A stretch of DNA of 64,000 nucleotides from Cedecea lapagei (GTDB lineage Bacteria > Pseudomonadota > Gammaproteobacteria > Enterobacterales > Enterobacteriaceae), in assembly GCF_900635955.1 (NCBI RefSeq), contig NZ_LR134201.1, positions 3,534,001 through 3,598,000 of the forward strand, written 5' to 3'. A model generated the notes under the pieces. That model was given only the letters and a program-made list of their open reading frames with translations. It was not told the origin of the DNA and did not search any database. This document shows positions 9,373-18,196 of this stretch, piece after piece. Positions within the stretch are counted from its first letter, which is position 1. Every line of letters starts with the position of its first letter. The translations under genes and the position numbers were made by a program.

Positions 9373-12300
9373 AGATTTTAAGCCTGCGGTTAAAAAACAT
9401 TAACTCCCTGAAAGGCGAATGGAAAATTGATTTTACCCAGGAGCCTTTCGCCAGCAACGGTCTGTTTGCTATCACCGGTCCGACGGGCGCGGGCAAAACG
9501 ACTTTGCTGGACGCCATTTGCCTGGCGCTTTACCACAAGACGCCGCGCCTCAATACCGTTTCGCAGTCGCAAAACGATCTGATGACGCGGGACACCGCAG
9601 AGTGCCTGGCTGAAGTGGAATTTGAGGTCAAAGGCGTTGGCTATCGTGCTTTCTGGAGCCAGAACCGAGCTCGCAACGCGGCAAACGGCAACCTTCAGGC
9701 ACCGCGCGTGGAGCTGGCCCAAATCAGCGACGGCAAAATCCTCGCGGATAAAATCAAAGACAAGCTTGAGATTGTCGCCTCGCTGACCGGGCTGGACTAC
9801 GACCGCTTCACCCGCTCGATGATGCTCTCCCAGGGGCAGTTCGCCGCCTTTTTAAACGCCGATGCCAACGACCGCGCCTCGCTGCTCGAAGAGCTGACCG
9901 GCACGGAGATTTACGGCACCGTGTCCGCGGCGGTGTTTGAAAACCATAAGCAAATCAAAAGCCGTCTGGAAAACCTGCTGGCGCAGGCAGCAGGCGTTGC
10001 GCTGCTGAGCGAAGAGCAGCAGCAACAGCTGACAGAGAGTTTGCAGACGCTCACTCTTGAAGAGAAAACGCGCTCTGCAGAGCAGAAACAGCAGCAGCAA
10101 CATCAGCAGTGGCTTAGCCAGCGAATCCGGCTCGCCACCGATAAAGAACAGAAACAGCTCGCGTTAAACGGCGCAAATCAGGCCTTGAAAGACGCGGAAC
10201 CGCTGCTTGCCAGACTCACCAGAGCGCTACCGGCGGAAAAACTGCGTCCTCACTGGCAGCGGCTGCAGGAAAAACAGCAGGTGTTAAAGCAAAACGGTGA
10301 AGCTGCGGAAAAAGTGAATACTCGCTTACATCAGCTCGCCGTTCGTCGCCAGCAAACCCGCCGCTTAGCCGCCGAACAGGCTCAGCAGCTTCAGTCGGAA
10401 GCCCAGCAGGTGCAGGCGTGGCTCACGGCCCATGACCATTATCGCCTGTGGGCCGCCGAGCTGACGGGCTGGCGTATGGCGTTTACGCAGCAGCAGCGCG
10501 ATGAAAGACAGCTTTCTGAGCTGCAGCAGGCGCTGCTGGCCAGCCAGCAAAAACTGCAGGCGATGCCCGCCCCTACCTTGACGCTCTCCCCAGAGGAAGT
10601 AAGCGCCCATTTACAAAAAATGGTGGCAACCCGGCCAGCTCGCCAGCAGCTGGCCGCCCTGCAGCCGCAGTTTTCAGCGCTGGAGAAACGCAAAACCGAG
10701 CAGCAACGGGAGCTGAAAGAGCTGGAGAAGCTTATTGCTGAGCGCGACGTTGAGCTGACCCAAAAACGTCAGCAATACAAAGATAAACGCCAGCACGAAG
10801 CCGATCTGGAAAAAGTCGTCGAGCAGGAAAGACGCATACAAAGCCTTGAAGCCGAGCGCGCACTTTTACAGCCTGACTCTCCATGCCCGCTTTGTGGCTC
10901 AACCCAACATCCGTCTGTTGAAGCCTATAAGACCCTGGAGCCGGGCGAGAATCAGCAGCGTCTTGCCGCCCTTAAACAAGAGGTGGCAAAACTCGCAGAG
11001 CTTGGCTTTGCCCTAAAAGGTCAGCTTGATACCCAACGCCAGCAGCGCGAAAAGCTGCTACAGGCCAGCGCCGCGCTTCAGGAAGAGGAAGCTTCGCTTT
11101 CGGCCCGCTGGCAGCAGCAGTGCGCAGACTCAGGCATCGCGTTAACGCCTGAGGACGATCTCACCGCCTGGCTCGACGAGCAGGAACAACGAGAGCAGCA
11201 GCTGCGCCAGCTTGGCGAACGTCAGGCCCTTGAAGCGCAATATCAACGCGACAGCCAGCAACATGAAAAGCTGAACGCAGACTTTGTGGCGCAGCGCGCT
11301 TCGCTACAATCGGCGCTGGAGCAGGCTGGTCTTCAGCGTCCCGAGCCGGGTGAAGAGCAAAGCTGGCTCACGGCTCGCCAGCAGGAATCTCAGCAGTGGC
11401 AACAGCAGCAGGATAAACTGCCGCAGCTTCGCCAGCGGCTTTCCAGCCTTGAAATGTTGCTCGCAACCCTGGTGGACGACGGCTCGACGCCTCCGCAGCT
11501 TGAGGAGGCCGAGCGCCAGGCTGCGCTACAAAACTGGCAGACATTGCATAACGACTGCAATCTCCTTGAAGGCCAGCGTCAGTCTCTGCAACAGCAGCTA
11601 AAGCAAAGCGAGGCAGAAGCCACCGCATCGCAAGAGCAGTTCAGCGCCGCGCTCCAGGCCAGCCAGTTCAGCGATGAAGCCGACTTCCGGAGCGCTCTGC
11701 TGGAGGAGGCCGAGCGTCTCGAACTTGAGCAACGCAAACAGCAGCTGGAGCGCCAGCTACAGCAGACGACGACCTTGCTGGAACAGGCCGAAAGCGCGCT
11801 GGCTCAGCATCTCTCGGCGCGTCCGGAAAACCTGAGTGAAGAGACGGAACTTAGCGTGCTGGAGGAGCGTATCGCCACGCTCACTCTCCAGTTGCGTGAA
11901 AACGCTTCCCGCCAGGGGCAAATCAGCCAGCAGCTGCGTCACGACGAGGAAAACCGGGTTCGCCAGCAGGGGCTGATGCTGGAGATAAAGGCTTGTGAAG
12001 CGCAGGCGGAAGACTGGGGCTACCTCAATTCGCTTATCGGTTCCAAAGAAGGGGATAAATTCCGTAAGTTCGCCCAGGGACTGACGCTGGATAATCTCGT
12101 CTGGCTGGCAAACAATCAGCTTAATCGCCTGCACGGGCGCTATCTGCTTCAGCGCAAAGATAATGAGGCGCTCGAACTGCAGGTCGTTGATACCTGGCAG
12201 GCAGATGCGGTGCGGGATACACGTACCCTCTCCGGCGGCGAAAGCTTCCTGGTGAGCCTGGCGCTGGCGCTCGCTTTATCAGATCTTGTAAGCCATAAAA

Positions 12301-12524
12301 CCCGCATTGATTCCCTGTTCCTCGATGAAGGCTTTGGCACCCTTGATGCGCAGACGCTGGATACCGCCCTGGATGCGCTGGATACGCTGAATGCCAGCGG
12401 CAAAACCATCGGCGTGATCAGCCACGTTGAGGCAATGAAAGAGCGGATCCCGGTGCAGATTAAGGTGAAGAAAATTAACGGATTGGGCGTTAGCCGACTG
12501 GATAAGGCTTTTGCGGTGGATTGA
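9369..12524 (+). CDS. sbcC: SbcCD nuclease, Rad50-like SMC ATPase SbcC
   Basis: This ATPase subunit of SbcCD gates the SbcD nuclease and tethers DNA ends. The 1051-residue product has an N-terminal Walker A (GPTGAGKTT, residues 37-45), a long Gln/Glu-rich coiled coil (about 180-880), a zinc hook CPLC at residues 506-509 near the midpoint, and a C-terminal ABC signature (LSGGESFLVSLALAL) with Walker B (SLFLDEGFGTLD). E. coli SbcC is 1048 residues. It overlaps sbcD by 4 bp. Unlike E. coli, araJ does not follow; a stretch of palindromic repeats does. Confidence 0.97.
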   Translation: MKILSLRLKNINSLKGEWKIDFTQEPFASNGLFAITGPTGAGKTTLLDAICLALYHKTPRLNTVSQSQNDLMTRDTAECLAEVEFEVKGVGYRAFWSQNRARNAANGNLQAPRVELAQISDGKILADKIKDKLEIVASLTGLDYDRFTRSMMLSQGQFAAFLNADANDRASLLEELTGTEIYGTVSAAVFENHKQIKSRLENLLAQAAGVALLSEEQQQQLTESLQTLTLEEKTRSAEQKQQQQHQQWLSQRIRLATDKEQKQLALNGANQALKDAEPLLARLTRALPAEKLRPHWQRLQEKQQVLKQNGEAAEKVNTRLHQLAVRRQQTRRLAAEQAQQLQSEAQQVQAWLTAHDHYRLWAAELTGWRMAFTQQQRDERQLSELQQALLASQQKLQAMPAPTLTLSPEEVSAHLQKMVATRPARQQLAALQPQFSALEKRKTEQQRELKELEKLIAERDVELTQKRQQYKDKRQHEADLEKVVEQERRIQSLEAERALLQPDSPCPLCGSTQHPSVEAYKTLEPGENQQRLAALKQEVAKLAELGFALKGQLDTQRQQREKLLQASAALQEEEASLSARWQQQCADSGIALTPEDDLTAWLDEQEQREQQLRQLGERQALEAQYQRDSQQHEKLNADFVAQRASLQSALEQAGLQRPEPGEEQSWLTARQQESQQWQQQQDKLPQLRQRLSSLEMLLATLVDDGSTPPQLEEAERQAALQNWQTLHNDCNLLEGQRQSLQQQLKQSEAEATASQEQFSAALQASQFSDEADFRSALLEEAERLELEQRKQQLERQLQQTTTLLEQAESALAQHLSARPENLSEETELSVLEERIATLTLQLRENASRQGQISQQLRHDEENRVRQQGLMLEIKACEAQAEDWGYLNSLIGSKEGDKFRKFAQGLTLDNLVWLANNQLNRLHGRYLLQRKDNEALELQVVDTWQADAVRDTRTLSGGESFLVSLALALALSDLVSHKTRIDSLFLDEGFGTLDAQTLDTALDALDTLNASGKTIGVISHVEAMKERIPVQIKVKKINGLGVSRLDKAFAVD

Positions 12525-12630
12525 CCTTTACCCGGAGGAGGGTCTCTTAGCCACATTTGCCTTTCAAATCTTCCGGGAGATATCTTTCGCTCCGCCGCTA
12601 TTCCGTTCACCCATAGATCTTTTTTCCCTG

Positions 12631-12684
12631 CACGTTCACAGCACGGTGAACGTGTCAGGGGGCATTACGCCATGCCCCCTGACA
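12631..12684. repeat. two adjoining perfect hairpins downstream of sbcC
   Basis: A 9-bp stem (CACGTTCAC/GTGAACGTG, 12631-12654) abuts a 13-bp perfect stem (TGTCAGGGGGCAT with its complement, loop TACGCC, 12653-12684). Neither is followed by a T-run, so they look like extragenic palindromes or 3'-end stabilisers of the sbcDC message rather than a simple terminator. Confidence 0.7.
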
Positions 12685-12694
12685 ACCCCCGGCG

Positions 12695-12853
12695 CCCGGC
12701 AAGCTCATCGCCGCTAAAGCGGTAAACCCACCGGCTATCACCCAAACATTCGGGGTCGTTCGCGATTCGTTCCCGACGATCGCTCTCTTTCGCTGTTCCC
12801 GACAGCTCAACCCCGCCTGAGTTGGGTCATAGCCGGGGGCGATGAGAGCCGGG
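12695..12853. repeat. structured inverted-repeat element of about 160 bp
   Basis: Left arm segments CCCGGC, CTCATCGCC, CCGGCTATCACCCAA and CGGGG (12695-12755) are mirrored in reverse complement by the right arm (12811-12853), with one mismatch in the best block and an 18-nt insertion in the left arm. The central part holds a direct repeat GTTCCCGAC at 12769 and 12795. A 67-codon reading frame crosses it on the minus strand but is dictated by the repeat. It resembles a miniature mobile or structured intergenic element. The family is not recognised. Confidence 0.55.
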
Positions 12854-13009
12854 AACAAAGGCGTGGCTGCGGATTTGAAGCGAGGCTCGGTGCCGGTATA
12901 TAAAACAGGGCGGGAAGTGAACGGAACCTTAGCCGATCCTTCATAGAGCGTATTTGTGACTGAACCACAACCCTTGAGGTAGAGAAAGAAAACCGCTCTC
13001 TCTTTTAAT
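12854..13009. other. intergenic remainder between sbcC and mak
   Basis: No gene or clear signal is seen between the structured repeat and the palindromic repeat next to mak. Confidence 0.5.
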
Positions 13010-13045
13010 CCCCTCTCCCCGAGGGGAGAGGGTTAGGGTGAGGGG
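13010..13045. repeat. dispersed palindromic repeat (CCCTCTCCCC type)
   Basis: The stem CCCTCTCCCC/GGGGAGAGGG is followed by the tail TTAGGGTGAGGGG. The same unit recurs at 19654-19690 and 19721-19757. It lies 4 bp beyond the mak stop codon. Confidence 0.75.
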
Positions 13046-13049
13046 CGAT

Positions 13050-13961
13050 TTACTTCTCCAGCGGCCACAGCCAGGCAGCACCGCGAACGCCGCTGGAATC
13101 GCCGTGGGCCGCCTTGCGGATTGGAGTTTCACACTCGCCGCCAAACACCCACGCCTTAATCAGCTGCGGCACCGTGCGGTATAACCGTTCCACGTTACTC
13201 ATGCCGCCTCCCAGCACGATCGCATCCGGATCCAGAACATTGACGATATGCGCCAATGATTTAGCGAGGCGCATCTCATAGCGGCTTATCGCCAGCTCGG
13301 CCAGCGGATCCTGCTGCTCGGCGAGGCTGATGATCTCATTCCCCTTCAGGGTTTTGCCGCTCAAGCGCTGGTAATCAGCGCCAAAACCGGTGCCGGAAAT
13401 AAAGGTCTCAATGCACCCCTTTTTGCCGCAGTAACAAGGCACCTCTTCGCGAAAACGCAGTTCATCTTCATCCATCCAAGGCAGCGGGTTATGCCCCCAC
13501 TCACCCGCCGTGCCGTTGCCGCCGATCAGGCTCCGGCCATTGATCGCCACGCCCGCTCCGCAGCCGGTACCGACGATCACCGCAAAGACGATTGCAGAGC
13601 CCGCCGCCGCGCCGTCGATAGCTTCCGATACCGCGAGGCAGTTGGCGTCGTTCGCCAGCCTAACCTCACGCTTAAGAGCCTGGCTGAGATCCTTATCAAA
13701 CGGCTGTCCGTTCAGCCAGGTTGAGTTGGCATTTTTCACCACTCGGGTATAGGGGGAAATTGATCCCGGGATCCCAAGCCCTACCGTACCGGTCTCGCCC
13801 GTTGCTTCTTCCGCCAGCCGCACCAGCTCAACGATGTTTTTGATGGTGGCCTGGTAGTCGTTTTTAGGCGTCGGCAAACGGTGGCGGTAAAGCTGCTTAC
13901 CGTCGTCTGCCAGCGCGATCACTTCTGTTTTTGTACCACCGAGATCGATACCTATGCGCAC
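13050..13961 (-). CDS. mak: ROK-family fructokinase Mak
   Basis: This cytoplasmic kinase phosphorylates fructose (and mannose) with ATP at C6. The 303-residue product has the N-terminal phosphate-binding motif GIDLGGTKTE, the catalytic Asp in NDANCLA, and the ROK zinc-site signature GHNPLP..CYCGKKGCIETFISG. E. coli Mak is 302 residues. It stands alone, convergent with sbcDC and divergent from rdgC, the same context as in E. coli. Confidence 0.95.
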   Translation of the reverse strand: MRIGIDLGGTKTEVIALADDGKQLYRHRLPTPKNDYQATIKNIVELVRLAEEATGETGTVGLGIPGSISPYTRVVKNANSTWLNGQPFDKDLSQALKREVRLANDANCLAVSEAIDGAAAGSAIVFAVIVGTGCGAGVAINGRSLIGGNGTAGEWGHNPLPWMDEDELRFREEVPCYCGKKGCIETFISGTGFGADYQRLSGKTLKGNEIISLAEQQDPLAELAISRYEMRLAKSLAHIVNVLDPDAIVLGGGMSNVERLYRTVPQLIKAWVFGGECETPIRKAAHGDSSGVRGAAWLWPLEK

Positions 13962-14086
13962 ATGAACTTCCTCATTTGGTGATAATTATCAAAAGCATAG
14001 AATGCAGCCCAAGCAAAGGCAATGAAACGAGGCCGCCAATTCGCTATCATGCCCGCTGCGTTTAACTGACAACCTGGGACAGAATC

Positions 14087-14998
14087 ATGCTGTGGTTTAA
14101 AAATTTAATGGTTTACCGTTTAAGCCGTGACATCACGCTGACGGCGGATGCAATGGAAAAACAGTTAGCCGCCTTCACCTTCACCCCTTGCGGCAGCCAG
14201 GACATGGCCAAAACCGGCTGGGTGTCGCCGATGGGCTCGCACAGCGATGCATTAACCCATGTTGCCAATGGCCAGATTGTGATTTGCGCCCGTAAAGAAG
14301 AAAAAATTCTGCCTTCACCGGTCATCAAACAGGCTCTGGAAGCCAAAATCAACAAGCTAGAAGCGGAGCAGGCCCGCAAGCTGAAAAAGACCGAGAAAGA
14401 TGCCCTGAAAGACGAAGTGCTGCACTCCCTGCTGCCGCGCGCTTTCAGCCGCTTTAGCCAGACGATGATGTGGATAGACACGGTCAATGGCCTGATCATG
14501 GTCGACTGCGCCAGCGCCAAAAAAGCGGAAGATACGCTGGCGCTGCTGCGTAAAAGTCTGGGATCGCTGCCGGTGGTGCCGCTGGCGCTGGAAAACCCTA
14601 TCGAACTGACCCTCACTGAGTGGGTACGCTCAGGCGACGTTCCGCCGGGCTTTGCGCTGATGGACGAAGCTGAACTCAAGGCTATCCTTGAGGGCGGCGG
14701 CGTGATCCGCTGTAAGCAGCAGGAGCTGGTATGCGATGAAATCGCTGCGCACATTGAAACCGGTAAAGTGGTCACCAGGCTTGCTCTCGACTGGCAGGAA
14801 CGTATTCAGTTTGTGCTGGCCGACGACGGCTCCGTCAAACGCCTGAAGTTTGCCGATACCCTGCGCGAGCAAAACGACGACATCGACCGGGAAGACTTTG
14901 GCCAGCGTTTCGATGCCGATTTCATTCTGATGACAGGTGAACTGTCGGCGCTTATCAACAATCTGGTTGAAGCGCTGGGCGGAGAAGCGCAGCGTTAA
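14087..14998 (+). CDS. rdgC: recombination-associated protein RdgC
   Basis: RdgC is a nucleoid-associated protein that forms ring-shaped dimers on double-stranded DNA and restrains RecA-dependent recombination. At 303 residues it is the same length as E. coli RdgC and starts MLWFKNLMVYRLSRDI. The sequence is collinear over its whole length, including a Lys/Arg-rich stretch around residues 85-105. It is transcribed alone, divergent from mak. Confidence 0.96.
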   Translation: MLWFKNLMVYRLSRDITLTADAMEKQLAAFTFTPCGSQDMAKTGWVSPMGSHSDALTHVANGQIVICARKEEKILPSPVIKQALEAKINKLEAEQARKLKKTEKDALKDEVLHSLLPRAFSRFSQTMMWIDTVNGLIMVDCASAKKAEDTLALLRKSLGSLPVVPLALENPIELTLTEWVRSGDVPPGFALMDEAELKAILEGGGVIRCKQQELVCDEIAAHIETGKVVTRLALDWQERIQFVLADDGSVKRLKFADTLREQNDDIDREDFGQRFDADFILMTGELSALINNLVEALGGEAQR

Positions 14999-15022
14999 TT
15001 GCGCGAATGGCTCGTAGAAGAG

Positions 15023-15053
15023 AGCCCCTCATCGTAAAACGAGGGGCTTAAAA
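15023..15053. terminator. terminator between rdgC and ppnP
   Basis: Arms AGCCCCTC (15023-15030) and GAGGGGCT (15041-15048) form a hairpin between two convergent genes. The T-tracts are short on both sides, so strength is uncertain. Confidence 0.55.
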
Positions 15054-15057
15054 GCAG

Positions 15058-15351
15058 TTATTTATCGGCCAGGTAGCGGCAAAGATATGAGGTCGGCTCT
15101 GCCACCTGCAGATGGAACTCGCTGTGGCCTGGTACGTTAAACACTTCACCTGCAGCATAGGTTTTCCACTCGGTTTCCCCCGGCAGCAAAACGTGCAGTG
15201 CGCCGCTTACGACGGTCATCTCTTCCGGCTGGGCGGTCCCGAAGGTGTATTCCCCCTCCTCCATCACGCCAACGCTGGCACGACCGGTGCTGCTGCTGGT
15301 AAAACCGATGGATTTTACTTTACCGGAGAAGTACTCGTTACTCTGAAGCAT
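15058..15351 (-). CDS. ppnP: pyrimidine/purine nucleoside phosphorylase PpnP (YaiE)
   Basis: This small cupin enzyme phosphorolyses several nucleosides to base and ribose 1-phosphate. The 97-residue product is a single cupin with the conserved PEEMTVVSG and FNVPGHSEFHLQV stretches; the E. coli protein has 94 residues and the extra ones are at the C-terminus. The start at 15351 is chosen because E. coli PpnP begins MLQSNEYFSGKVKSIGF and AAGGG precedes it; the longer frame to 15387 is not conserved. It is the last gene of the aroL-yaiA-aroM-ppnP run. Confidence 0.93.
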   Translation of the reverse strand: MLQSNEYFSGKVKSIGFTSSSTGRASVGVMEEGEYTFGTAQPEEMTVVSGALHVLLPGETEWKTYAAGEVFNVPGHSEFHLQVAEPTSYLCRYLADK

Positions 15352-15433
15352 GGACAGGCCCTTAATCGACATTAGTGAAAAAACCACTATAGAGGCGAAC
15401 TCTCCGGCCTGTCACGCAAATTGTTAATTCCGT

Positions 15434-16111
15434 TCAGATAAGCAGTTCTGCCGCTAATCTGGCGACCAGCACGTTAGATAACAGTACCGGGACATCCAGC
15501 TGCTTTTGCAGCAAATCCCGATGCTTTTGATGGTAGCCGAGGCAGTCCAGCACCAGAACATCGGCGCCTTCGGCCATGAGCTTTTTACCCGCTTCAAGCA
15601 GGTCAGCTTCGCTGCCGTGCACCGGATTAGCAAGAGCATAAAGCGGCGGATGAGAGAGTTTGCGCCACTTCAGCTCCTGAAACTTAATGATGTCGGCGAC
15701 CGGCAGAATGATCCCGACCTGATGACCGTCGACAATAGAGGCCACCAGCGGCGGAATAATACGCTCCGGCTCCAGCAAAATTGCGTTACGGGCGCTAAGT
15801 CCCGTCAGCGGCATCGTACTCATCAGCAAGATCACCTCGTAGCCCTGGTTATCCAGCTGCTCGATGATCCCCTGCATGGCAATAGAGATTTTGTCGCGTC
15901 CGACCGTGGTAAGGGTGTTGTCCGCCAGCAAAGCGGGCAGAGACTCTTCACCGGGCGAGGGGGAAAACTGGCGACGAACCTCATCACAAGAGAGGCCGCC
16001 AAGCAGGCTTACCTGCGAGATTTGTTGCTCAGAGAGATGTTCAGTTAAAAAAGGTAAAACCTCACTTACAGACACTTTGCCGACGGTGAGAATGGCTACA
16101 GTTGGTTTCAT
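15434..16111 (-). CDS. aroM: AroM family protein
   Basis: AroM lies in the aroL transcription unit of enterobacteria and has no established biochemical role. The 225-residue product has the same length as in E. coli and resembles the Asp/Glu/hydantoin racemase fold, with a conserved VLDCLGYHQKH segment in the C-terminal half. A gap of 247 bp separates it from yaiA, so it may be partly uncoupled from aroL. That gap shows no ORF. Confidence 0.93.
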   Translation of the reverse strand: MKPTVAILTVGKVSVSEVLPFLTEHLSEQQISQVSLLGGLSCDEVRRQFSPSPGEESLPALLADNTLTTVGRDKISIAMQGIIEQLDNQGYEVILLMSTMPLTGLSARNAILLEPERIIPPLVASIVDGHQVGIILPVADIIKFQELKWRKLSHPPLYALANPVHGSEADLLEAGKKLMAEGADVLVLDCLGYHQKHRDLLQKQLDVPVLLSNVLVARLAAELLI

Positions 16112-16358
16112 GCTTCGCTCCGCTCTTACTCAGTCACCGCCCTCTTCGCTGTACTGCCCCACGTCCGCTATGAAATAACTCTGCCAGGGTCGATCGTTTG
16201 TACTCGCCGTAATCCGCAGCATACAACCAGAGCGACATCGAAATCCTTAACGAAACATCAACTAATGAGCAACATCTCAACGTAGATATATTTTAAATAA
16301 ATGAACGAGATATCCGTGTCTTTGGAACCAGATGAAATCCGCACGCCTGGGCGATCCC

Positions 16359-16550
16359 TCAGGATTTCTGAGGGTCCTCATAGCGCTGTTTTGCATCCAG
16401 GGCTTCCTGACGCGTTTCGTGCTCGCTTATCAGCGTGTCCTGATGGGGATGATCCGCCCGCAGCTGATACCAGGTGACGGTTGCGCCCGGTGCACCTTTC
16501 TGCACTTCAACTATCCGGGCTTCACGGGGGTAAGGAGGTTGAGTTGCCAT
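16359..16550 (-). CDS. yaiA: YaiA family protein
   Basis: This is a 63-residue protein of unknown function, the same length as E. coli YaiA. It has a PPYPRE N-terminus and the conserved core VTWYQLRADHP. It lies 40 bp downstream of aroL on the same strand, so it is likely read from the aroL promoter under TyrR control. A 7-bp hairpin (CCCTCAG/CTGAGGG) overlaps its stop codon. Confidence 0.92.
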   Translation of the reverse strand: MATQPPYPREARIVEVQKGAPGATVTWYQLRADHPHQDTLISEHETRQEALDAKQRYEDPQKS

Positions 16551-16590
16551 CGCTCGTCCTTATTTTTTAGGGATGAGCGTTAAGTATAGG

Positions 16591-17115
16591 CTAACTGGCG
16601 CGGGCCATTTGTAATGCGCTGAGGATAGCTTCTACTACCGCTTCCGGAGGACGGGTGGCATCGACAATGTGGCGGGCAACTTGCCGATACAGCCCTTCAC
16701 GAGCGGCGAGCACGTCAACAATTTCATCGGTCACGCCTTTTCCGGTCAGGGTTGGGCGCTGCTCCTCTTCCGGAGAGGCGTTGAGGCGTGAAGCCAGAAC
16801 CTGAGCGGGGGCTTGCAGCCAAACGGTGATGCCGTTTTCCTGCATAAACTGGCGGTTACTGTCTGCCAGTACCATTCCGCCGCCGGTGGCCACAACGGTC
16901 GCCGGGGCAGTCACGCGCTGCAGCGCCTCGGATTCACGGGCACGAAAACCCTCCCAGCCCTCTTCGGCCACGATCTCTGCAACGCTCTTGCCGGTGTGGG
17001 CCAGCAGAAAGCTGTCGGTATCGACAAATGCATAACCCAGCGTTCTCGCCAGTGCCTGACCGACAGTCGTCTTACCACAGCCGCGCGCGCCGACTAAGAA
17101 TAGGGGTTGAGTCAT
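16591..17115 (-). CDS. aroL: shikimate kinase II
   Basis: AroL phosphorylates shikimate at O3 with ATP in the aromatic amino acid pathway. The 174-residue product, the same length as E. coli AroL, has Walker A GARGCGKTT (residues 9-17), the shikimate-binding DTD, FRARESEAL and GGG motifs, and the lid Arg in RPTLTG. The start at 17115 (MTQPLFLVG) is preceded by AAGGA; the longer frame to 17160 is not conserved. A TyrR box lies upstream. Confidence 0.96.
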   Translation of the reverse strand: MTQPLFLVGARGCGKTTVGQALARTLGYAFVDTDSFLLAHTGKSVAEIVAEEGWEGFRARESEALQRVTAPATVVATGGGMVLADSNRQFMQENGITVWLQAPAQVLASRLNASPEEEQRPTLTGKGVTDEIVDVLAAREGLYRQVARHIVDATRPPEAVVEAILSALQMARAS

Positions 17116-17202
17116 CAGAGATAATCCTTCGAAATGCTGGCCTCGGGCCACCAGGGACAAGTGCAGAACGCGATAATACTATCAAACTAGCACGCGAGAA
17201 AG

Positions 17203-17220
17203 CGTAAACATAAGGTTACA
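17203..17220 (-). promoter_or_regulatory. TyrR box upstream of aroL
   Basis: On the minus strand TGTAAC-N6-TTTACG matches 10 of 12 positions of the TyrR consensus TGTAAA-N6-TTTACA. It lies about 90 bp upstream of the aroL start. E. coli aroL is repressed by TyrR from boxes in the same place. Confidence 0.7.
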
Positions 17221-17450
17221 ATCATAGTTTCAATCGCAGGAGAGTCAGTAATACCAGCCTTAACAGGCCTTTAACAGGTGTAAAGTAAATCCACCACCCG
17301 CCAACAGCGTCACAATACTTTAAACGCCAGGCCAATGACAACCCTTAATCTGAGATTCGGTAACACATTTATGGTTAGCTTTACGATTAAGGCGTTTCAC
17401 CGACGCTGAATATAAGCAACACTCGTTTTATGACTTCATCATGACAGAGG
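17221..17450. other. divergent region between aroL and the DUF2076 gene
   Basis: No ORF is seen. A TTTACA half-box (minus strand, 17279-17284) with a poor partner may be a weak second TyrR site. Confidence 0.35.
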
Positions 17451-17458
17451 TATGAACC

Positions 17459-18196
17459 ATGCAATCTGAAGAGCAGCGTCTTATCGACGGGCTTTTTGAC
17501 CGTCTGAAACAGGCCGAAAGCCAGAGTGCCACCCGCGATGCGGCCGCAGAACAGCGGATTGCGCAACACCTCAGCCAGCAGCCGGGTGCCGCCTACTACA
17601 TGACGCAGACGATCCTTATCCAGGAAGCGGCCATGAAGCAGCTTAACGGCAAAATTCAGGCGCTGGAGGCGCAAGTCAACGAGCTTGAACAGAAGTCTCG
17701 TCAGCAGCAGAGCAGCGGTGGTTTTCTGGCTGGATTATTCGGCGGCAGCAGCAGCAGCAATAATAGCTCTCGCGGTGCCGATCCTATTCCAGGTAGCCAG
17801 AACTACGGCACCTCATCTGCGCCGGGCTATGGCGCGCCTCAGCAGGGGGGTTACGGAGCGCCTCAGGCAGCTCCTGCCAGCGCGCCGCGCGCCGGAGGCG
17901 GGTTCCTTTCGGGTGCGCTGCAAACCGCAGCGGGCGTAGCAGGAGGCGTTGTGGTGGCCGAAATGCTAACCAGCATGTTCCACCGCAGCCAGCCGGAAGA
18001 GATCGTAAATATCATCAACGAGCCGGCACCGACCTTTGATAACAGCTCGTTTGATTCGGTCAACGACTACAGCCAGGTTGACGATCGCCAGTTCCTTAAC
18101 CAGGGCAACTGGGCATCGCAAGACAACGATAACACCGACTTCGGTAACGATGATTTCGGTGGCGACGATTACGACGACGACGACAGCTTTATTTAA
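17459..18196 (+). CDS. DUF2076 domain-containing protein
   Basis: This 245-residue protein of unknown function shows the DUF2076 pattern. It has an N-terminal helical, coiled-coil-prone half (about 1-85, rich in Gln and Glu), a low-complexity Gly/Ser/Pro/Gln linker with repeated GYGAPQ units (about 85-150), a short hydrophobic glycine-zipper-like segment (GALQTAAGVAGGVVVAEML) and a strongly acidic tail ending DDYDDDDSFI. It has no signal peptide. AGAGG lies upstream of the ATG. Its stop overlaps convergent yaiI by 4 bp. The glycine-rich segment could insert in or coat a membrane, but that is inference. Confidence 0.85.
   Translation: MQSEEQRLIDGLFDRLKQAESQSATRDAAAEQRIAQHLSQQPGAAYYMTQTILIQEAAMKQLNGKIQALEAQVNELEQKSRQQQSSGGFLAGLFGGSSSSNNSSRGADPIPGSQNYGTSSAPGYGAPQQGGYGAPQAAPASAPRAGGGFLSGALQTAAGVAGGVVVAEMLTSMFHRSQPEEIVNIINEPAPTFDNSSFDSVNDYSQVDDRQFLNQGNWASQDNDNTDFGNDDFGGDDYDDDDSFI

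Noticed and set aside
12655..12858. 67-codon minus-strand ORF after sbcC
   Set aside because: The frame coincides with the structured repeat element and has no ribosome site; the nucleotide structure, not coding, explains it.
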